NCBI GenBank assembly: GCA_023525975.1
Contig: CM042039.1
Location: forward strand, 16,150,501-16,214,500
Source: Smallanthus sonchifolius
Lineage: Eukaryota > Streptophyta > Magnoliopsida > Asterales > Asteraceae
Length of the DNA stretch: 64,000 bases
Direction of reading: 5' to 3'
The translations under genes were made by a program, and so were the position numbers. Under the pieces are notes generated by a model. It was not told where the DNA came from. It saw nothing but the letters and a program-made list of their open reading frames with translations, and searched no databases. How positions within the stretch are numbered: position 1 is the first letter of the stretch; each line of letters opens with the position of its first letter. Below are positions 1-9,124 of the stretch, piece by piece.

Positions 1-21
1 CAAAAGAGTTAACTGACCGGT

Positions 22-969
22 ATGTTACAAAAGTCTCTTTCTATTATTTCTCAAGGAAATGATGATTTTGCTACTTATTTTACCAAAATCAAAGTTTTTT
101 GGGATGAGCTAAATGCAATCGAGCCTATTCCTCCTTGCACATGTGGTACTTCACAACTTATGGCTAAGCGCAAAGCAGATCAACGATTGATGCAATTTAT
201 GATGGGTCTTAACCCTTGTTATGACATGATTCATTGGAATATTATCATGATGAAGCCTCTTCCCTCAATCAATGAAGCTTATGCTTTTCTCATTCAAGAT
301 TCACAGTTTATTCATCAGAATACTTCTATGAATGCTTCTGTGCAGGTACCAAAGAATTCTAGTGCTCGGAAAGGTTCTGTTTGTTCTCAATGCAAAAAAC
401 CGGGACATGATGCCAGCAAATGTTATCGTTTAATTGGGTTCCTCAAAGATTTCAAATTTACTAGACCCAAAGTTGCTGCTAATGCTGTTTCTGATGCTGG
501 GGTTACTGTTCCTACTTCCGGTGCACCTACTACTCTTTCTTCTGAACAGTACAACAATCTGCTGCAACTTCTTCAGCAGAATTCTAGGGTTCAAGCTGGT
601 GTTCCTACTGTTCAACCACTCAGCTTTGCAAATTTTGCACGTATTATTTCTTGTAATTCGACTACGGTAGATACTACTTGGATTATTGATACCGGTGCAA
701 GTAATCATATGTGGTTTGATTTAAATTTGCTTTTTGATGTTCAATTGCTTAATTCGCCAGTTTATGTTCATCTTCCAAACGGGCATGTCTTAACTGTTAC
801 GCAGATCGGAACAGTTAATCTTACCAAGACGTTTTCTATCTCTAATGTCTTCTTTGTACCTCAGTTCAAACACAATCTCTTATCTGTTCCCAAAACTTGT
901 AGAGATACAAAGGGTCTTGTTCAGTCATCTGAAACTACTTGTTTTTTTGCAGGCCCCTTCGCTGAGTAG
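22..969 (+). pseudogene. Family F gag and start of protease (broken)
   Basis: The open frame carries a Copia gag core with a WDELNAIEPIPPC-like region near residues 27-40. A CX2CX4HX4C zinc knuckle (CSQCKKPGHDASKC) lies near residues 121-134. The aspartic protease signature WIIDTGASNHM follows near residues 220-230. A stop codon at nt 10-12 lies just upstream in frame, so position 22 is an accidental start and the real gag begins left of the window. The frame is lost after the protease flap region (about nt 905) and continues in another frame. Gag would coat the element RNA, and the protease would mature the polyprotein. This copy can do neither intact. Confidence 0.85.
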
Positions 970-2110
970 TCCGTTAGTTCAGGGAGATCTTCTCAACAGA
1001 CTTTATCTTTTGAATCCTAATAAACTTTTCCCTGTTACAGTTGATTCTTTTTCTCACTGTAATTCTGTTGTTACTTTGAAACTTTGACATACTCGTCTTG
1101 GTCATTTACCTTTGTACAAACTTAAGCAATTGAATGTTTTACTGGTGCACATGAATGTTATATTGATGATTGTTCTGTTTGTCCTAAGGCTAGACATCAT
1201 AAACTGACTTTTGCATCTAGCAGTATATCCAGTTCTCAAATGTTTGATCTTATTCATATTAATACGTGGGGACCGTATCGATCTACTACATTTGATGGAT
1301 ATAAATATTTTCTCACCATTGTTGATGATATTACTAGAACTAATTGGAATAATCTTTTGACAACTAAAGGAAATGCCTTTACTAATCTTCAGGGGTTCAT
1401 TGAGATGGTTGAGACTCAGTTTAGTACCAAAGTGAAGCGTGTTCGATCTGATAATGCTTTTGAGCTTGGTTCGGGTGTTCATCATGCCGAGTATTTTAAA
1501 CAAAAGGGAATTATTCATCAGACTACTTGTCTTGGGGTTACTCAACAGAATGAGGTAGTGGAATGTAAACATAAGCATCTTCTCGAAACTACTCGTGCTC
1601 TTATGTTTCAATCCAAGTTACCAATAACTTTTTAGGGTGAATGCGTTCTCACTGCTACTCATTTGATTAATATTTTCCCAACACGGGTTCTCAAGGGCAA
1701 ATATCCCTTTGAGATGCTCTTTGGTAAAGCTCCTTCATACACCCACCTTCGCAGTTTTGGGTGTTTATGTTATGCTTCTACTTCTACACCCGGACGAGAT
1801 AAATTTCACCCTAGAGCTCAAGCTTGTATTTTTATTGGCTATCCCTTTGGAAAGGAAGGTTACAAGCTTTATAATCTTGACACTCGACAGCTTCTTGTTT
1901 CTCGGGATGTGACTTTTCTTGAGCACATTTTCCCTTCTTTACACTCTTCGGATCCTTCTTATTTGTTCCCTTCTCTAAATGATCTGTTTGAGAAGACGGA
2001 TTCAGCTGCTGTTCCTTCATCTTCTTCGGTTGCCCTGAAGTTGATTCCACTCCTCTTCCTCCTCCTTCACCTCCGGAGCTCAGGAGATCTACTCCTTCTT
2101 CTGTTCCTCC
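970..2110 (+). pseudogene. Family F integrase remnant
   Basis: The pre-integrase zinc region appears around 1090-1200 (HTRLGHLPLYKL, then CSVCPKARHHKL) in shifted frames. The integrase catalytic core follows from 1240 (FDLIHINTWGPYRS, VRSDNAFEL, NEVVECKHKH). The first catalytic Asp of the D,D,E triad, normally in a 'D-LWGP' context, reads Asn here (AAT at 1261-1263). A TAG stop at 1633-1635 interrupts the core. The C-terminal Copia segment continues at 1663-1990 (LRSFGCLCYAST, HPRAQACIFIGYPFGKEGYKLY). The following 2050-2110 stretch is out of frame. It is a dead integrase that once would have inserted element cDNA. Confidence 0.85.
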
Positions 2111-2174
2111 TTCTCATCTATAGGATTATGTTTGTAATTCTGCTTCTTCTGTTGATTCGTCTTGTTTTCATACT

Positions 2175-2995
2175 TTGTCGAGTGCTTTCCAAGCTTCTCA
2201 TTTTGTTAATCTTGCTGATCTTTCTCCTGATTCCCAACAGCTCCTTTTCAATCTTTTTTCTGTTCAGGAACCTTCTTCTTATCAGGACGCTACTAAACAT
2301 ACTGCTTGGCAAGAGGCTATGACTAAGGAGTTTAATGCCTTGGAATGTAATCAAATTTGGGAGGTTATGCATTTACCTAAAGGTAAAAAGGCCATTAAGT
2401 GCGAATGGGTGTATAAAGTCGAGTATAATGCTGATGGCACTGTGGAACGTTGCAAAGCCCGTTTGGTTGTTCGTGGTGATACTCAAAAAGCAGTAATTGA
2501 TTATAATGGGTCTTTTTCTCTTGTCGTTAAAATGACTACTATTCGTAGTCTCATTGTTGTTGCTACTAAACGACATTGGGGTTTATACCAATTGGATGTC
2601 AATAATGCCTTTTTACATGGGGATCTTGACGAAGACATTTATATGCTTCCTCCTCCTGGAATGCCTTTATCCTCTCCTGATCATGTCCTTAAGCTCAAGA
2701 AGTCTCTTTACGATTTGAAGCAAGCTTCACGGCAGTGGTATGGAAAGCTTTCTAACGCTCTTAAGACCAAAGGTTATATGCAGTCTCCCAATGATTATTC
2801 CTTATTCCCTAAAACGATGGGGGATTATGTTGTTCATGTTGTTGTCTATGTTGATGACATTCTTCTTACTTATAATAATGAACAAGAGATTTCAGATTTG
2901 AAGTCTTTCTTACATTCAACGTTCCAGATCAAGGATCTTAGCACTCTTAACTACTTTCTAGGCATTGAGGTTCTCAAATCTTCCTCTGGTATTAT
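2175..2995 (+). pseudogene. Family F reverse transcriptase, N-terminal part, truncated
   Basis: The Copia RT domain starts with WQEAMTKEFNALECNQIWEV, then CEWVYKVEYNADGTVERCKARLV. The palm follows with QLDVNNAFLHGDL and the catalytic VYVDDILLT box. It ends at LNYFLGIEV, where the D1 LTR begins at 2996. The open frame runs past the junction only by chance. The usual ARG(F/Y)xQ and FAPV motifs are degraded (GDTQKAVIDYNGSFSLVV), so activity would be lost even without the truncation. The RNase H domain is absent from the window. Confidence 0.88.
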
Positions 2996-4310
2996 TGTAA
3001 CATGTATGATTTCCTGGTATTATTTTTTTTATACAACAACTACAATTCCTTTTCAATCTCGTACTTGTTCAACACAATATTTCACATTATTCACTATTTT
3101 AAACATGTATCAATTTAATGTTTCAACTTAGTTTATACATATTACTTTCTATTAAATATATAACATATGGATGTATATTTATATAGATGTATATATATAT
3201 ATATATATAATTTGCTATAATACTTATAAAGTTTTATTCATGTAAATGCATCTTCTTATATATTTAAAAGTATTTATTTATAAATAAATATGTAAATATA
3301 TGTATATATATTTTATTATATTAAATAATTCATTTACACAATTTGTCATGTTATAAAAATGGAATTTATTCCTTTACAAAATATTTATAATTAAATAAAT
3401 AATAATAGACTTTTATAAAAATTTATAAACAATATTTCTATAAATAATTAAAAAGAATTTAAAACAGTTGAGGTTTGAACCCCTTTTATCTTGCATTTGA
3501 ACCCTCATCCTTGAACTTGAACCCCTACCATCTCAAATTGGACCTTTGACTTTGTTCCTTGATCACATTCATTATACCTTGACCTATTTTGACTTTTGAA
3601 GTCAAACAACCCCATAATATTTGCAATTCAAGATGCCCATCAATAAATCCCAACTGTTTTGGACATTCCATGAATAACTAAACTAATATTGACCATATTC
3701 CGGCCCAATTATCATCCCAATTCGATCAAAACGCACGAATTATTTCAAATTCAAAGAAGTTTGACTTCGCAGAGTCAAGCCGATCTAATTCAGGAAGGAA
3801 TCCACGAATTGAAACGCGTTATTGTCCACAAATCACGCGCATTAAGGCCTCTCATATTTCCAAACCCAAATCAATACCTAATTCATCGCAAATTAAGCAA
3901 ATTGATTCGAAAATCAATCCTATAGCCCTTCTGTCAATACTAAATCAAATTGACGCGTTCGAGTGAAATCGAAGCATACAACTCCCTCATACACACTCGC
4001 GACATATTTTACAAACATTCAAAACTCTCAGACGCGAACAATTTTGGCTCTGGTGCACGAACAAGCCACGACGAGCTCGAACATGTGCGTCGAGTCGACC
4101 TCCTTCACCGTGCAATCGTTTCAGGTAATAAGTACTTTCTTTCACTCGTTCCTATCTCCTGATCAAAAGCCCCATCATCTTGGGCTTGAAACTGTACACG
4201 AACACGACCAATTGGGTTGCTAGGGTTCGGGTTACATATTGGAGACAAAGGGAGGTTTGGGTTATTAGTTTTCAAATTAATCATTCACTTCTTTACCAAG
4301 GCAATCACCC

Positions 4311-4364
4311 TAGTCTACCGGTAAAACTCATATGCCATGCGAGCATGGTCGCGGGTTCGAGACA
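4311..4364 (+). other. tRNA-like A/B-box segment 1 in D1 LTR
   Basis: A TAGTCTACCGGTAAAAC stretch (A-box-like) is followed by GCGGGTTCGAGAC (B-box GGTTCGAGAC, close to GGTTCGANNCC). The spacing fits a pol III type 2 internal promoter. The segment is not a functional tRNA: no complete cloverleaf is visible. It corresponds in position to A/B-box segments in the other D LTRs. Confidence 0.5.
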
Positions 4365-4490
4365 GCTACGCACCATGTCTTTCCTGCCTTTTCTTGCGCG
4401 TATATATTGCATCATACCCGGTTCCTGCTCCAGATGCGCTTAAAATATTTTAAACCACAAACTTACCACAGTAGGGCCTCTGGTCCAGCA

Positions 4491-4534
4491 GTCAGGCTCT
4501 TTGCCTCACTCAGAATCAACCTGGGTTTGAACCC
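4491..4534 (+). other. tRNA-like A/B-box segment 2 in D1 LTR
   Basis: A second module lies just downstream of the first: TGGTCCAGCAGTCAGG (A-box-like) and GGGTTTGAACCCGG (B-box with a self-complementary T-arm-like stem). Only this D copy shows two modules in a row. Confidence 0.5.
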
Positions 4535-5073
4535 GGTCCACTGCATATCTTTTTACTACAAGTTTTTAACACTTAAATCTTTTATAAAAAAATATTTTAT
4601 AAAAACCTAAATCATTTAGAACAAATTTATATAAAAATATTCAATTATTGAACATAAACCATTATTTGTGCACATTTAAATGTTAAAACTTACTTTTATA
4701 AACATAATCTTTTAAAAGGTATTTTACGTTTAATTATAAAATATAGAATATTAAATGCCAAATTTTATATAAAATATGAAAAAGATTTTTAAATCACTTT
4801 ATCATTTGATAATTATTAGAGTTTAAACTTTCTTTTAAAAAAATGAATTTAACCTTTCTAAACAAATATTAATTCATATACATTTATTTTTCCATGTTTA
4901 GAGACACATTACTTTAATAAAATTTAAATAAAAATAAATTCTATTTAAATTAATTATCTTTCATTTAAAATCCATTTAGGGTTTTAAATTATATAATTTC
5001 CACAATATAGGTGTTACTTACTATTATGAATAAATAAATTAAATAGATTTATTCATTTTTAAATGTTGGAACA

Positions 5074-5459
5074 TGTTTTGTGACAACAAGCCTTGTAATA
5101 AAATAGTCTTTATGTTTAATGTTTTGTATTGTAATTACTTAAGTTTGCACAGGGGAACTTAGTATGTTCGCCTGATATAGTTGAGGCGAACTTAACAAGT
5201 TCGCGTGAACTAAAAGTGGCGAACATATTAAGTTCGCATGATTCAGTTTGTATTGTCTATAAATAGTTCAAGAGTTGTTCTCATTTGTAACTTCTGTATT
5301 TTCTAGGACTACTCTGTGTGTACTGTTTAATGATGAATACAAGGAGCTTTTTATGATATCTTGTTTTGTGTGATTGTATTGCGTGCGTGAGTGTTTGAGA
5401 CATACGTATACGTAACGATTCTGCACTTCGTGTACGTATCACGTGTTTTACAGCAGAGA
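5074..5459 (+). repeat. 5' LTR of B1 (3' end deleted)
   Basis: The LTR starts TGTTGGAACATG and matches the B LTRs at 13686 and 46333. It contains a TATAAATAG box (5258-5266) and inverted GCGAACTT/AAGTTCGC motifs at 5160-5240. The final roughly 30 bp (…GGGACTTACA in B2) are missing. Confidence 0.85.
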
Positions 5460-5639
5460 ATTTTGATCAAATTCGTCATTTCTGGTGTTGTTTTATCAAA
5501 ATTGATCCGATAGAAGTGTACTAAATTATCATTTGAAGAATCCTACGAAAAGAATTTCTCAAATTCCTTCAAAATCAAGAAATATGGAAAATTTTGGATA
5601 TGTTCATGAGTTTGGGTGTTAGAAAAATCTTCCTTGTTC

Positions 5640-5762
5640 TTCAGCTGAACCAGGCGAACTTGTACGATCAATTACGGGCGAACTTGTTAAGCGAACTTAT
5701 TAAGTTCGCTGGATTCCATTTAGGCGAACTTAGTAGGCGAATTTGTTAAGTTCGCTTAATAC
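5640..5762 (+). repeat. Palindromic GCGAACTT/AAGTTCGC cluster in B1 leader
   Basis: At least seven copies of GCGAACTT or its reverse complement AAGTTCGC lie within about 120 bp before gag. Several are arranged as inverted pairs (GCGAACTTATTAAGTTCGC at the centre). The same motif occurs in the B LTRs, so LTR-type motifs have spread into the leader. Confidence 0.8.
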
Positions 5763-5805
5763 AGAGATTTGTAAAAAAATTTCTAAGTATAGATGTGTGT
5801 TCAAG

Positions 5806-6781
5806 GATGTCGTCTAATTCAAATCAAGTGAACAACATGACTCATTTGTTGAATCATGACAATGAGATTAGTGCTCCAACCAAGGCACCGAGGCTTATGA
5901 ATCTCAAAGATTATTCAAATTGGAAAAGTCGGTTTGAGAATTATGTGAATATCAATGATACAAGTTTGTGGATTCCTATTAGTGAAGGTTATGAGCATCC
6001 TATTCATCGTCATATGGGTGTGTCGGATACACCAAAACCAATTTCAGATCTTAATGATGATGAAAAGAAATTGTATGATCGTGAAAAGAAAGCTCTTGCA
6101 GATTTATCCATGTATTTACCTTTTGATATCTACCATACTTTCAAGAAGTTCAAGACTTCTCGTGAACTTTGAGAAGGTTTAGCTAAAAGATGTGAGGGTA
6201 GCACTAACATTAAGAAGAGCAGAAAAGACCTGTTAAAGAAACAATTTAGTGTGTTTAAACATTTTGATGGTGAATCGGTGGATGAACTCATGTCAAGGTA
6301 TTATTATCTTCTAAGTGAAATGGTCAACAATGACATCATTTACAAAAACAAGAAGATTCTAGAAAAGTTTTTGGATGCTTTACCAGCTCATTTAGAGATG
6401 TACACCATTGTGATAAAAGAACAATCTGGATTTGATGATCTGAGTCTTCAAGACTTGATAGGAAAGATTCAATTATATGAATTGCATAAACAAAAGAAAG
6501 ACACAGTCTATCAAGATCCAAGCATTTATTTTGGAAAAGGTACATCGGCACAGAAATCTGGTGGAGTTGCATTGTTTTCTGGAGAGTCTTCTGAAAGTCC
6601 CAAAGAAATTTCTTGTCAAGATGGTGCATGCTTTGTTGCTTCTAGTTCTGGTTGTTCAAAACATAGTAAGAATGAAAGTCATTCTTGTTCTAGTAAGGTG
6701 TCTTCTTCAGCAGCTGATGATATGATGGCTATGATTGCATCTTTCATAACCTCATATGAAAACTTTATTGGTGGCAAGATC
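5806..6781 (+). pseudogene. B1 gag, 5' part (interrupted by element A)
   Basis: The start ATGTCGTC at 5806 matches the gag starts of B2 (14463) and B3 (47073). The product contains the Copia gag (UBN2-type) core: PRLMNLKDYSNWKSRFENYV, LDALPAHLEMYTIVIKEQ, then a Ser-rich linker and SYENFIGGKI. An in-frame TGA replaces the Trp codon after TSREL (about 6170). The frame runs into element A at 6782 within 'GGKI'. The piece after element A (13287-13685) continues the same gag. Gag would form the virus-like particle. Confidence 0.85.
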
Positions 6782-7397
6782 TGTTGGATCGGGATCTACC
6801 TTGATCCAATGATTCAACACATTAACCGAACCAAATCGTGCGGAATCCGATTTGATTGGCAATCCAATCTATGACACAGATCGGGTCGTAAGAAACGAGC
6901 GGATTAGATGTCGAAACGAAGGTTTCTATCGACCCTTTGGTGTAGAGAAGTTGGATACAAGACCTGGAAACTCTCAACGGACAGAGATTCAACAATACAG
7001 GTGCAGAGAGTTTGTGTGTTGTTGCTTAGTCTGGTTCTGTGTGTATATGTGTTGTATTTCTGTTGTGTTTTAGTGCTCATGAAGTGAAAGTTCTATATAT
7101 AGTGCTGAGGCCATTCGTACGAATGATCCATGTGAATGGACTCATTCGGGCGAATGAATCAGCAGAATGGTTCATTCGTAAGAATGAATCATCAGAATGG
7201 TTCATTCGTGCGAATGGGCCTTTCAATAGCACGATTGATCAACGTTATCGATATTTATCAGATCGTTTAATACACAGTCGTTATATATGAGTAAACATTA
7301 AGGATAAACATGTAATTTCATTAATACATCAAATAATTACATTAAACAAAGATGAAATACATATTACAAGGGATTAGGGACATATTATGCATCTACA
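6782..7397 (-). repeat. 3' LTR of element A
   Basis: It is near-identical to 12611-13286 but about 60 bp shorter, because of fewer CATTCGTNCGAATG-type units around 7112-7220. It contains a TATATATA box (7093-7102, read on the minus strand). Confidence 0.93.
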
Positions 7398-7412
7398 TAC
7401 TCCCCCTTGGAC
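7398..7412 (-). promoter_or_regulatory. Polypurine tract of element A
   Basis: On the minus strand this reads GGTCCAAGGGGGAGTA immediately before the LTR start TGTAGATG. This is the classic plus-strand priming site and confirms the minus orientation. Confidence 0.85.
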
Positions 7413-7700
7413 CTAGATCCCTTCAAAATGACCTAACTAACATTAGATGGTCTTCAATATCTCTTTTGTACGAGTTTTCCAGTTAACTCCGGCGTGTATG
7501 TCAAAAGCAAAGCATATACGTATCACTTTCACATATTGCAACGCCTGGTCTATTTCTTGTCGAGAACACTCATACTCTTAAGAAGAAGAAGAGTCATCAT
7601 CCTGTGTGACTTGTGTGTTATTGGAGGACTCAGGAATGTCAGATGATGAGGGAGTAGGTTGCACATGTTCATCAGGTGCGTTTTGAGCATCATACATCAT
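7398..7700 (-). other. Element A region after integrase; RT and RNase H missing
   Basis: On the minus strand, after the integrase frame ends, there is a short acidic/Ser-rich linker (MMYDAQNAPDEHVQPTPSSS) of the kind that normally leads into RT. A stop and unrelated 3' leader-like sequence then follow, up to the purine tract. No VDD box, FAPV or RNase H motif is present. The pol 3' half, about 2.5-3 kb in a full Copia element, has been lost at this point. Confidence 0.8.
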
Positions 7701-9110
7701 TTAAACAGCAACCTCCTCATCTGAACATTCTGGAGGAAGATTAAACGAGGCAAAAAGTTCTTCATAATCAAACATCCAAGGAAGACCTTTTCCAGCAGCA
7801 GAAGAGGTATACTTTTGAACATTAACATGGTACCATTCTTCTACATTCCCAGAAGCTTTGTTGTAAACTCTTTTATTGGGAGTGATGTACCCTAAGAAGT
7901 AACCTTCCTCTACTTTCTCGTTAAACTTGCCATGAGCATCCTTTTTCAACATGGTACATGGAGCGCCGAACGGTTCAAGATACTGTAAGTTCGGTTTCCG
8001 TCGATGCAACAATTCAAAGCAAGTTTTATCGTGATGCTTGACAACTAGAACCCGGTTGAGCGTGTAAAACGCATTAGCAATAGCTTCATTCCAGAACTGC
8101 ACGGGTAAGTTTGAGTCAGCGAGCATAGTCCTTGCAGCTTCTATCAAGGTTCGATTCTTCCTCTCGGCAACACCGTTCATTTGTGGAACATATGGCGCAC
8201 TGAATTCATGGTGAATACCAAGTTTTTGACAGAAAGTTTCCATAAGATGATTTTTAAATTCAGTACCATTGTCCGAACGGATCCTCCTAACCTTTAACTT
8301 ATACAAAGACTCCAATTTGGTAATCAGAATCTCCACATATTCAAAAGTTTCAGATTTTTCTTTTAAGAACATCACCCAAGAATATCTTGAATACTCATCC
8401 GTCACAACCAAACAATATAAATCTCCAGCAATACTCTTCCGGTTGATAGGACCAAACAAGTCCATGTGTAAGAGCTCTAGTGGTATAGTGATGGAATGTT
8501 GAGATTTGGGTTTATGAGATTTCTTGGTTTGTTTGCCTTTCTTGCAAGAAACACACACGTCAGGAAGATGAAAACTTTTCACAGTGACTCCTTCAACAAG
8601 ATTTTTGTGCACCAAATGATTCATTTTTCTGAGACTGAGATGTCCCATTCTTTTGTGCCATAAAATAGAATCCTTCTCAGTGGCTTTCGAAACAAAACAT
8701 GATGCTGTGGACACTGAGGATGATGCTTGTGACATGTCAAGAATATAAAGATCATTCATTCTTGGAGCAGACATAACCACCATGTCTTCTGGAATCATAA
8801 ACTCCTTTTTCAAGATATAACAATGCTTGTCATCAAAAAGAACCTTGAACTCCTTATCACAGATTTGAGAAACAGAAAGTAAGTTGTTATCCAACTGTTT
8901 GACAAAGTTGACCTTCTCAAAGCTGACAGCTCCATTAGACAGTGTTCCCTGAGCTGAGATAAAACCACCTTTATCTCCTGCAAATGAAACATAGCCCCCT
9001 TTGATATTTCTGACGTCGAAAAGGAGAGCTAAGTTCCCAGTCATGTGCCTGGATGCCCCACTATCAATAATCCAATTATTGCTAATAGGATTATAAAGGA
9101 CAACCTGCAC
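7701..9110 (-). CDS. Element A protease and integrase
   Basis: This is an open frame of 469 codons. The protease signature WIIDSGASRHMTGN is at residues 13-26. The pre-integrase domain has WHKRMGHLSLRKMNH and CVSCKKGKQ. The integrase core has HMDLFGPI, RRIRSDNGTEFKNH and QMNGVAERKNRTLIEAARTM, so all three D,D,E residues are present. The C-terminal part ends LFASFNLPPECSDEEVAV. The first residue is not an ATG start. The frame differs from gag, which ends at 9125, so expression would need frameshifting or splicing. The T-rich run ending TTGTGCAG just before it resembles a splice acceptor. The integrase looks intact, but the element has no RT of its own. Confidence 0.88.
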   Translation of the reverse strand: MQVVLYNPISNNWIIDSGASRHMTGNLALLFDVRNIKGGYVSFAGDKGGFISAQGTLSNGAVSFEKVNFVKQLDNNLLSVSQICDKEFKVLFDDKHCYILKKEFMIPEDMVVMSAPRMNDLYILDMSQASSSVSTASCFVSKATEKDSILWHKRMGHLSLRKMNHLVHKNLVEGVTVKSFHLPDVCVSCKKGKQTKKSHKPKSQHSITIPLELLHMDLFGPINRKSIAGDLYCLVVTDEYSRYSWVMFLKEKSETFEYVEILITKLESLYKLKVRRIRSDNGTEFKNHLMETFCQKLGIHHEFSAPYVPQMNGVAERKNRTLIEAARTMLADSNLPVQFWNEAIANAFYTLNRVLVVKHHDKTCFELLHRRKPNLQYLEPFGAPCTMLKKDAHGKFNEKVEEGYFLGYITPNKRVYNKASGNVEEWYHVNVQKYTSSAAGKGLPWMFDYEELFASFNLPPECSDEEVAV

Positions 9111-9124
9111 AAGAAGGAAAGTAA

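Larger units (their letters stand above)
1..2995 (+). mobile_element. Copia LTR retrotransposon fragment (family F), cut by window start and by D1
   Basis: This is the internal region of a Ty1/Copia element. Gag, protease, integrase and reverse transcriptase follow in Copia order on the plus strand. The left end lies outside the window. On the right the RT reading frame stops abruptly at 2995, where an LTR-type start TGTAACATG begins. The frames are broken by stops and shifts, so this is a dead copy. It is the outermost and therefore oldest visible layer of the nest. The remaining RT, RNase H and 3' LTR should lie beyond the right window edge if all later insertions are removed. The exact Copia lineage was not determined. 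Confidence 0.9.
2996..5073 (+). mobile_element. D-family long LTR (D1), interrupted by B1
   Basis: The segment begins with TGTAACATGTATGATTTCC, matching the TGTAAYATCCATGATTTTT start of the other D-family LTRs (30416, 37030, 39366, 48690). Its order of blocks is the same as in the LTR at 39366. These are AT-rich sequence, repeated 'gaacccc' and 'ttgactt' motifs, a CAG|GTAATAAG donor-like site at 4125, 'AAGCCCCATCATC', 'GCTAGGGTT', then tRNA-like segments and AT-rich sequence. It lacks the last third of the LTR because the B1 LTR starts at 5074. The five bases before it are ATTAT; the matching duplicate would be outside the window. No protein is encoded here. The short ORFs at 3689-4443 show no recognisable domain. 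Confidence 0.8.

Noticed and set aside
1102..1611. 169-codon minus-strand ORF opposite the F integrase
   Set aside because: Shadow of the coding strand; the sense frame has clear integrase motifs.
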